Positions 1 to 5,388 of a stretch of DNA of 19,607 nt are shown in pieces. Location of the stretch: assembly GCA_052387115.1 (NCBI GenBank), contig JBQTJM010000064.1:1-19607 (forward strand), read 5' to 3'. The position numbers and the translations under genes are program-made. The stretch is from JACCXJ01 sp052387115 (GTDB lineage: Bacteria > Pseudomonadota > Gammaproteobacteria > JACCXJ01). Within the stretch, counting starts at the first letter, position 1. Every line of letters starts with the position of its first letter. The notes under the pieces were generated by a model. The model made no database searches. It worked only from the letters and a program-made list of their open reading frames with translations, and had not been told where the DNA came from.

Positions 1-1
1 G

Positions 2-785
2 GAGACCGAACAGGTCGCGTTCTGCGCCGCGCACATCGTGCCCGGCATCGACTTTTCCAACGACCCGCTGCTCGCAGGGCGCATCCACTCCTATATCGAT
101 ACGCAGATCTCGCGGCTCGGCGGGCCCAACTTCCACGAGATTCCGGTGAATGCCCCGGTGGCGCAGGTCCACAACAACCAGCGCGACGGTATGCATCGCC
201 AGGCGATCCCGCGGGGCCGGGTGGCATACGAGCCGAATTCGCTCGCCGGCGGGTGCCCGTTCCAGGCGGGCATGAAGGGCTTCACGTCGTTTCCCGAGCC
301 GCTACACGAAGACAAGGTCCGGGGCAAGCCGGAGAAGTTCGCGGATCACGCAAAGGCGATCCACGCGGGATTGACCGAGCTCGGCGCCGTCTCGCGCTAT
401 GTCGGCGTGCGGCTTGGACGCGTGCAGAGCGAGGAAGGCGATCCGCTCGAAGTCGACGTGACGATGGAGACGATGCCGTCGGTACTGTTCGACGCGGTTT
501 GCAGTGCCGGGCGGCGATGCCGCAGCCAAGGCCCTCGGCGGCCTCGGTCACGCCGCTGAATTTATCGTTGGCGCGTACCGTCATTGCAAGCCGATCCTGG
601 CCCTCGGCGCCGGACGACACTTCGTCGAGAACGCCGGCGTGCCGGCAACGTTGCCTTCGGGCGATCCCGACCCGGGCCTGCTGCTGTTCGACGACGTGAC
701 GCTGAAAAGCGCGCTGCCAGCGTTCGTCGAGGCGATCGCAAAGCATCGCCACAATGCCCGGGAAATGGATCCGCCACCGGTTTGA
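2..785 (+). pseudogene. katE: Large-subunit (clade II, KatE/HPII-like) catalase, 3' part, broken
   Basis: The reading frame open at the left edge encodes the catalase core. It contains ETEQVAF, IVPGIDFSNDPLL, SYIDTQISRLGGPNF (with the haem-ligand tyrosine region) and HNNQRDGMHR. The catalytic His and Asn would lie upstream of the window. After KPEKFADH near base 350 the protein jumps directly to AIHAGLTELGAV, which belongs to the C-terminal flavodoxin/amidotransferase-like domain. Compared with E. coli KatE as I remember it, roughly 110 residues are missing in frame. A second lesion lies at 497-500, where GTTT carries one extra T. Removing it restores DAV-AV-PGG and joins the frame that runs to the stop at 783-785. 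Intact clade II enzymes decompose hydrogen peroxide as cytoplasmic haem tetramers. This copy should make a truncated product. An assembly error could explain the single T but less easily the deletion. Confidence is high for family, moderate for true pseudogene status. Confidence 0.85.
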
Positions 786-840
786 TGACCGGCTGGCATG
801 CCTCCCGCAACCCCCACAAGTGCAATCCAGGAGAAATGAA

Positions 841-1464
841 ATGGCAATCGCAAGCAACCAGGTCAACGAGCTGCTCTACCAGGCCCTCGAGACTGAGATC
901 GGTGGCGTCCAGGTCTACCAGGCTGCCGTGCGCTGCGCGGTCAACAAGGACCTGAAAAAGGAGTGGACCGAGTACCTGGAGCAGACCCAGGAGCACGAGC
1001 GCGTCCTACGCGAGGCGTTCGACGTGTTGGGCCTCGACCAGGAAGCCGATTCGCCCGGCCGGCAGGTGGTCCGGCACATCGGCCAGTCGCTGGTGATGGC
1101 GATCGGCATGGCTGCAAAGAGCGGCGCACCCAAGGAGGCGGCACAGCTCGTCGCGGCGGAATGCGTCGTTCTTGCGGAAACCAAGGACCACATGAACTGG
1201 GAGCTGATCGGCAAGGTCGCCGACAAGTTGCCGGGCAAGGACGGCAAGGCACTGAAAGCCGCCTACGAGGCCGTTGAGGACGAGGAGGACGAGCACCTCT
1301 ATCACACCAAAGGCTGGACCCGCGAGCTGTGGATCGCCTCGCTCGGCATGCCGGCCGTGCTGCCGCCGCCCGAAGAAGTGAAGCACGTCGAAACCGCGAT
1401 CGGCGCGGCGAGAGCGGAGCAAGGCCGCGATGCCATGCTGAAAAAACGGCCCGCGAAACAATGA
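841..1464 (+). CDS. Ferritin-like domain protein
   Basis: This is a 207-residue all-helical protein. The start at 841 is chosen because AGGAGA (829-834) sits six bases upstream; a longer frame from 754 overlaps the catalase end and lacks such a site. Acidic residues and His in ferritin-like spacing are visible: E17/E19 in the first helix, E51-H52 in the second, E107/E113 in the third and an ExxH at E149-H152 in the fourth. These would suit a di-iron four-helix bundle, although the exact ligands are assigned by eye. It has no signal peptide and so is probably cytoplasmic. The gene follows the catalase remnant by 55 bases, and similar ferritin-like genes often stand beside catalases, where iron sequestration limits Fenton chemistry. 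It ends in a Lys/Arg-rich tail. Substrate and oligomeric state cannot be read from sequence; a DUF892-type stress protein is a possible alternative label. Confidence 0.75.
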   Translation: MAIASNQVNELLYQALETEIGGVQVYQAAVRCAVNKDLKKEWTEYLEQTQEHERVLREAFDVLGLDQEADSPGRQVVRHIGQSLVMAIGMAAKSGAPKEAAQLVAAECVVLAETKDHMNWELIGKVADKLPGKDGKALKAAYEAVEDEEDEHLYHTKGWTRELWIASLGMPAVLPPPEEVKHVETAIGAARAEQGRDAMLKKRPAKQ

Positions 1465-1569
1465 CGGGCGCCCGGGTCGATCCCCGCACGGGAGCGTGCC
1501 CGGGCACCGAGTGCTTCCGGCCGCATTGCGCGTCGTAGCCGGGCATGCAACCCCCCGCGCCAACGCGGG

Positions 1570-1707
1570 CTCAAGAGGGTGTGCCGTGAGGGGTGCCATG
1601 AGGAGAAACTCATGGCCTTCCGTTGCAAGCATCGCGGCTTCTGCCCGAGCTGTGGCGCCGGCCGCATGGCCGAGACGCGCGGCACGGCTGGTCGGATGGA
1701 TGCCTGA
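1570..1707 (+). mobile_element. IS91-family transposase remnant (zinc-finger segment)
   Basis: Translation from 1570 gives a 45-residue stretch ending at TGA 1705-1707. It contains VCREGCHEEKL, then MAFRCKHRGFCPSCG and RMAET. This Cys-rich block (Cys at positions 5, 9, 19, 25 and 28 of the fragment) with the signature RGFCPSCGxxRMAE is characteristic of the N-terminal zinc-binding region of IS91-type transposases. After MAET the matching sequence appears to continue in a different frame (AARLVGWMPDR), which suggests a frameshift near 1675. No catalytic HUH motif or Tyr is present, so this is an inactive scrap of about 140 bases. It lies between the ferritin-like gene and the next membrane-protein gene. 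Confidence 0.75.
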
Positions 1708-1726
1708 TCGACTATCGTTACCCCCG

Positions 1727-2815
1727 ATGGACGCGCCGCTCCCCGACCTCGAAGCTCTAGGCCTGCGATACCTGCGCCGGCGTGCTGCGGTGCCGTCGTT
1801 GGTCGAGCCGACCGATCCGATCCACATCCTGAACCCGATGGAGCAGGCGGCTCTGCGTCGGATCGAGCGGGGTATGGTGACGCGCGCCGCGATCGCGGGG
1901 GCGTTGTCGGGAGCTGCCTCAGCGACCGCCGAGTTGATTGCGATCGGTGCGGGCCCCGCCACGGCGACGGGCTGGTTGTGGGTAGTGGGTGTTACCCTGG
2001 GTGCGACGGCCGTAGAGATTGCGTTTCTATATTGGGACGCACTCCGCTCGGTGCACGATCTCGCCGCAGCGGCGGGTGTGCGTCTCTTTCCTCCGGGAGT
2101 CAGCCTCTCGGCGATGACGGCGACGGCGCTGGCCCGCGCCGCGCTCGAGCTGCCGAACCGTCCCGACCCCCGGCTTCCCGTGAACCCTTATCGCGAAACC
2201 TCGAAGGCAATGCTGGTTGCCGCAGCGATGCTCTACAAGTTGAAGATCGGGCTGACAAGCTTCCTGCTCAAAGCGCTGCTCCGGCGCATGGGAGGACGGG
2301 CCCTGCTCAGAAGTTGGGCTCCCTTCGTCGCTGTTCCGGTGACGGCGTTCTGGAATGCCTGGGTGGCGCGCACGGTGATCCACGAGGCACGTATCCGGGT
2401 GATGGGTCCATCGGCCACGCGCGAACGGCTCGATAGTCTGTTGCAGGCGCGGTCCCCGCTGTCGCCGGCAGGGCGACTCGCCGCGTTGCGCGCTGCCGGC
2501 TGCGCGGTGGTGGGAAAACGCGATCTACACCCGAATCTCGCTGTGCTTATCGAGATGCTGCTCGAGCGTTTGGGCGCCCCCGCGGATCCGATCGACGATC
2601 AGCCGGCATTCCTCGCCGCGCTGCCAGCACTCGTACCGGCGGAGCGCGACGTCGTGATCGAGCTCCTGGCGTTTGCGCTTGTTCTGGATGGCCGCCTGTC
2701 TTATCGGGAAAGACGGTTGTGGCAGCAGGCCCGCGCCGCATGCGGTCTGAGCCCGGATGTACAGACCCTACGCCGTTTGCGGCGTGCTTTCGTCGCGGGT
2801 CGCACCGTTTATTGA
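1727..2815 (+). CDS. Membrane protein with TerB-like C-terminal region (LBF_2804-like)
   Basis: The protein is 362 residues from ATG 1727. An in-frame ATG at 1700 and a longer frame from 1496 also exist, but the upstream part is IS91 remnant, so the shorter start is preferred; no clear ribosome binding site decides it. The N-terminal third has LNPMEQAALRRIERG followed by two hydrophobic segments (about residues 53-76 and 82-104) rich in Ala and Gly. The middle is basic with a further weakly hydrophobic stretch near NAWVARTVIHEARIRVMG. The C-terminal 70 residues, including ERDVVIELLAFALVLDGRLS and RERRLW, look like a TerB/DjlA-type helical domain. The overall plan recalls the LBF_2804 family, whose function is unknown. 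The assignment is by recollection of pattern, not by search. A membrane-associated stress role would suit the neighbours but is inference. Confidence 0.6.
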   Translation: MDAPLPDLEALGLRYLRRRAAVPSLVEPTDPIHILNPMEQAALRRIERGMVTRAAIAGALSGAASATAELIAIGAGPATATGWLWVVGVTLGATAVEIAFLYWDALRSVHDLAAAAGVRLFPPGVSLSAMTATALARAALELPNRPDPRLPVNPYRETSKAMLVAAAMLYKLKIGLTSFLLKALLRRMGGRALLRSWAPFVAVPVTAFWNAWVARTVIHEARIRVMGPSATRERLDSLLQARSPLSPAGRLAALRAAGCAVVGKRDLHPNLAVLIEMLLERLGAPADPIDDQPAFLAALPALVPAERDVVIELLAFALVLDGRLSYRERRLWQQARAACGLSPDVQTLRRLRRAFVAGRTVY

Positions 2816-2878
2816 GATGGGACCCCGTACGCGACTACATCCCCAGCTTTTTTGCCACGGCGCTTGCGGGCGGCAAAC

Positions 2879-3046
2879 CTATTTACTTCGGCTCTTCCAA
2901 AACCCGAAGGCGATGAGGGCAATTATGGCTACCACAATGATAATGCCGGTCCACATACCCGCCTTAAAAACGTCCCCGATGACCCCACAGCCGGACATTA
3001 CAGACAGCAGCGGAGCGAAACATGTAATTCTTAAATGCCTGATCAT
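2879..3046 (-). CDS. Small lipoprotein with one membrane segment
   Basis: This is a 55-residue protein read leftward from ATG 3046-3044 to TAG 2881-2879. An in-frame ATG at 3079 would add 11 polar residues, and neither start has a strong ribosome binding site. The N-terminus IRHLRITCFAPLLSVMSGC resembles a lipoprotein signal with a lipobox-like MSGC (Cys 20). GVIGDVFKAG follows, then a strongly hydrophobic segment (about residues 32-50) and a basic end KSRSK. I recognise the general pattern GCGVIGDxFKAGxWxG as recurring in small proteobacterial membrane proteins found near stress genes, but I know no function. It would be anchored in the inner membrane. It is the leftmost of three tiny minus-strand genes in this gene-poor interval. 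Confidence 0.65.
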   Translation of the reverse strand: MIRHLRITCFAPLLSVMSGCGVIGDVFKAGMWTGIIIVVAIIALIAFGFWKSRSK

Positions 3047-3189
3047 TATGCGCGCCCGGTCAGAAGCGTTGAGTTCCATTATGTGTTGCCGCGTCTCATA
3101 GGTTCGACCAGGATCGGCTTAATGGCCGTATTTTGGACTTGCCAACTGGCCTAGGGTCTCGACAGACGCTGCTTTATTGTTGGTCCGGT

Positions 3190-3195
3190 ATTATA
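3190..3195 (-). promoter_or_regulatory. Possible -10 element (TATAAT on minus strand)
   Basis: Read on the minus strand, bases 3195-3190 spell TATAAT, about 110-145 bases upstream of the two possible starts of the small lipoprotein gene. No good -35 hexamer is visible at 16-18 bases spacing, so a sigma-S-type or extended -10 promoter is more likely than a standard one. The same AT-rich spot, TATTATAAC on the plus strand, could instead serve a rightward transcript ending at the terminator at 3353-3390. Confidence 0.3.
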
Positions 3196-3199
3196 ACCT

Positions 3200-3390
3200 G
3201 CAACGACATTCCTTCATAGTCCGGGTGTAGATATCGATGTGCGGCGTGAACCGCGCGCAAGACTCGCGCCCGTTGGATACATCCGCTTGCCGGCGTGCTC
3301 CCGTCCACGCCGTGCGGGAGCCGGTTGCACGTTGGCCAAGCTGAGTAGGGTGAACGACCTCCGCCGCACGCGGCGGAGGTCGTTTATTCT
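3200..3390 (+). ncRNA. Candidate small RNA ending in an intrinsic terminator
   Basis: No convincing protein frame covers this stretch on either strand, yet it is rich in hairpins. A short stem GCGCG/CGCGC lies around 3253-3267. A seven-base perfect stem GCTCCCG/CGGGAGC (3297-3303 with 3315-3321) contains an inner CAC/GTG. The terminator stem at 3353-3384 closes the stretch. An AT-rich TATTATAAC at 3189-3197 could be a -10 element, which would give a transcript of about 190 bases. The 5' end is a guess and there is no family match I recognise. An alternative is that the terminator simply stops read-through from the membrane-protein gene ending at 2815. Confidence 0.35.
3353..3390 (+). terminator. 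Strong intrinsic terminator
   Basis: Bases 3353-3366 and 3371-3384 form a perfect 14-bp stem (AACGACCTCCGCCG with its complement) closed by a four-base loop CACG. TTTATTCT follows on the plus strand. On the minus strand the stem is followed by CACCC rather than a T-run, so the plus direction is favoured. It lies just past the stop of the minus-strand 24-residue ORF and could also act weakly in that direction. Confidence 0.8.
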
Positions 3391-3403
3391 AACGCGCGAG
3401 CCT

Positions 3404-3478
3404 CTAGAAGACGCCTAGCAACGCCAGAATGATAACGACGGAAAGTGGTACACCCAGAAGCCACAATATAATAGGCAT
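3404..3478 (-). CDS. 24-residue hydrophobic microprotein
   Basis: The ORF runs leftward from ATG 3478-3476 to TAG 3406-3404 and encodes a 24-residue peptide beginning MPIILWLLGVP and ending LALLGVF. Nearly the whole chain is hydrophobic, with a single central Pro, so it should span the inner membrane once. A very good Shine-Dalgarno GGAGGA lies at 3488-3483, four bases before the start, which is the main reason to believe it is translated. It is too short for default gene finders. Similar ultra-short hydrophobic ORFs occur near stress genes in other proteobacteria, but I cannot assign a named family. The strong hairpin at 3353-3384 lies downstream of it. Confidence 0.6.
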   Translation of the reverse strand: MPIILWLLGVPLSVVIILALLGVF

Positions 3479-3550
3479 TTTATCCTCCGGTTATGATGAA
3501 ACCCACGATAGCTGCGCTTACGCCTTCGGCCAAGCCGAGACAGAGTTAAT

Positions 3551-3733
3551 TTAAGTCATGTAGTGTGCCAAGAGCGGCGCCATGAAGGAGAACGCAAATA
3601 TCAGCAAGATAGCCAATTGTCTCGGGGTTGCCGGGCTTGCGGAGGCGTCCTGACCGGTAATCGTTGCCGCTTCGCGCGGAAAATCTTGCAAAAAGTCCAT
3701 CTGAGTCATATCGTAAGCCGCCGCACCCCCCAT
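3551..3733 (-). CDS. Small tail-anchored membrane protein, hypothetical
   Basis: Sixty residues are read leftward from ATG 3733, where GGAAGG lies about five bases upstream; an internal start at 3709 (MTQMDFLQD) is the alternative. The first half is polar and acidic (FLQDFPREAATITGQ). The end, RQLAILLIFAFSFMAPLL, is a clear hydrophobic helix followed by AHYMT, so it would be a C-terminally anchored membrane protein. It is divergent from the epimerase gene starting at 3767, leaving only about 33 bases between starts, and it lies upstream of the 24-residue ORF on the same strand. The opposite strand is open through this region but encodes nothing like the epimerase. Real expression is uncertain. 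Confidence 0.42.
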   Translation of the reverse strand: MGGAAAYDMTQMDFLQDFPREAATITGQDASASPATPRQLAILLIFAFSFMAPLLAHYMT

Positions 3734-3766
3734 CCGGCCCTTCCGGAACGGGTCGGCGGGAGGACC

Positions 3767-4858
3767 ATGAACCGCGAGCTTCGGATCCGACAGGTCGACA
3801 TCCAACCCTTGGAGGCGCCGCTCACGGCGCCCTTCACCTGCGCCTCATCGGACCTCGGGAGGGTGCGCAACCTGGCGCTCCGGGTCGCACTCGAAGGGGG
3901 CGCGAGCGGTTGGGGGGAGATCGCCATCCTGCCGCCGATCACGGTGGAAGACGAGTCCGGCGCCCGCGCGGCGCTGGAGGAGGAGGCCGGCCGGCTTCTC
4001 GGTAGCAACGCGGGGGAATGGCGGCGGATCGCGGCGGGGCTTGTGGAGCGCCGGGCGGCGTTCGGATCGGTGCGCGCCGGCATCGAGACGGCCGTGCTCG
4101 ATGCCCTGACCCGGAGCCTGGGGGTGGCACTGTTCCATTTCTTCGGTGGCTGCGTGGATTCGCTGGACACCGATATGACGATCCCGATCTGCCCCGCCGA
4201 GGACGCGGGGGTGCTCGCGGCACGCTATCGCGAAGACGGGTTTTCCACCCTCAAGGTCAAGATCGGCCGTGATGTCGGTGAGGATTTCGCGCGCGTCCTC
4301 GCGATCCGGCGCGGCCATCCCCATTGCCGCTTGATCCTCGATGCCAATGCCGCCTATAGCGTCGCGCAGGTCTTCGAGCTCCTGGGCGAGTTGCGCGCGG
4401 CGGGGATCGTGCCCGCGCTGCTCGAACAACCGGTCGCCCGCGAGGACTGGGAGGGGCTCGGCCGGCTTGCGCGCGAGGCCGGCGTGCCCGTGGCCGCCGA
4501 TGAATCCTGCCGCACGCCCGAGGACGCGGTCCGGATCGGACGCGGGGGGCTCGCCCAGGTGCTCAACATCAAGCTCGCGAAGAGCGGCGTGGTGCAGGCG
4601 CTGGATATCGCCGCCATCGCCCGCGCCTTCGGCCTCGGGCTCATGATCGGGGGCATGGTGGAGACCCGGCTCGGCATGGGTTTCAGCGCCCACTTAGCGG
4701 CCGGGCTCGGGGGCTTCGATTGGGTCGATCTCGATACCCCCCTCCTGCTCACCGATGACCCGATCAGCGGCGGTTATCGAAGCGAGGGTGCAAGGGTTCG
4801 CCTCGATGGCGGCATGCCGGGCCACGGGGCGGCGTTGCGCGCTTGGGGGGCGCCGTGA
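3767..4858 (+). CDS. Dipeptide epimerase (L-Ala-D/L-Glu epimerase type), enolase superfamily
   Basis: The protein is 363 residues. ATG 3767 is chosen because GGGAGG ends three bases before it and the protein begins like the family (LRIRQVDIQPLEAPLTAPF); a longer frame from 3563 adds unrelated sequence. The enolase-superfamily barrel is complete. The KxK motif is K163/K165 in TLKVKIG, the metal ligands are D192 (LILDANAAY), E220 (LLEQPV) and D245 (AADES), and the second catalytic base is K269 (LNIKLAKSG). A DxD at 321-323 in WVDLDTPL is the substrate-binding signature of dipeptide epimerases. Family members act in the cytoplasm on L-Ala-D/L-Glu or related dipeptides, usually in recycling of murein peptides. 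The stop overlaps the next gene by four bases, implying co-translation. No LD-carboxypeptidase or MpaA gene is in view, so the exact dipeptide is unknown. Confidence 0.88.
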   Translation: MNRELRIRQVDIQPLEAPLTAPFTCASSDLGRVRNLALRVALEGGASGWGEIAILPPITVEDESGARAALEEEAGRLLGSNAGEWRRIAAGLVERRAAFGSVRAGIETAVLDALTRSLGVALFHFFGGCVDSLDTDMTIPICPAEDAGVLAARYREDGFSTLKVKIGRDVGEDFARVLAIRRGHPHCRLILDANAAYSVAQVFELLGELRAAGIVPALLEQPVAREDWEGLGRLAREAGVPVAADESCRTPEDAVRIGRGGLAQVLNIKLAKSGVVQALDIAAIARAFGLGLMIGGMVETRLGMGFSAHLAAGLGGFDWVDLDTPLLLTDDPISGGYRSEGARVRLDGGMPGHGAALRAWGAP

Positions 4859-5301
4859 GGAACGGGGCGAGCCTGTTGCTGGCGCTCTGTGTCGGTAGCT
4901 ATGGCGGCGCCGAGGGCGAGGCGTATCTCGGGATGCCGGGTGACGAAACGCACGCTCCGCCGCGAGACGTGCCCGGGGCCGTCGTGCGGGCTGCGCCGAC
5001 ATCGGACGCAGCCGGGAACGACCCGTTGCGCGCACTGGCCGAGGTGCTGAGGGGACTGGCGGAGCAAGCGGAGGCCCTGCGCCGCGGTTTGGAGGATCTA
5101 CCGCGCTCGGAGGAAGCGCAGCGCCTGGCGGAGGAGTGGAGGCGGCTCCTCGATGAGATCGCGAGGGCTCAAGACGACGCCGAGGAGTCGTTACGCGAGG
5201 ACCTCCTGCCGAGGCTTCAGGACGAGCTGGAGGCGCTCAAAAAGAGGCTCGAGGAATTGCAGCCCAAGGAACGACGACGAGTTACCCCGGTGCACATCTG
5301 A
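4855..5301 (+). CDS. Secreted coiled-coil protein, hypothetical
   Basis: The protein has 148 residues from GTG 4855, which overlaps the TGA of the epimerase gene as GTGA; an upstream in-frame ATG at 4843 would overlap more. The N-terminus NGASLLLALCVGSYGGAEG looks like a short signal peptide. A Pro/Ala-rich linker follows. Residues from about 60 to 140 are almost wholly heptad-like, with repeated Leu and Glu/Arg (LRALAEVLRGLAEQAEAL, EEWRRLLDEIARAQ, LEALKKRLEEL), so a long coiled coil is expected. I know no named family. Coupling to a murein-peptide-type epimerase suggests an envelope role, which is inference. The product is probably periplasmic. Confidence 0.65.
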   Translation: MRNGASLLLALCVGSYGGAEGEAYLGMPGDETHAPPRDVPGAVVRAAPTSDAAGNDPLRALAEVLRGLAEQAEALRRGLEDLPRSEEAQRLAEEWRRLLDEIARAQDDAEESLREDLLPRLQDELEALKKRLEELQPKERRRVTPVHI

Positions 5302-5388
5302 TCAAACCCAGAACCATGAGCCAGCACGTTGCCTGTCAGAGGTGCGAGGCACATATTTGGGGTCAAACGACTTCACGTTCCTAAGCCA

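Noticed and set aside
3238..3345. A 35-codon plus-strand ORF starting MCGVNRAQD
   Set aside because: It has no ribosome binding site, a Pro/Arg/Cys-rich random-looking product, and overlaps strong hairpins.
5330..5388. A REP-like string (TTTGGGGTCAAACGACTT) before the MASE1 kinase
   Set aside because: It is reminiscent of RAYT-associated repeats, but there is only one short, non-palindromic copy, so it is too weak to call.
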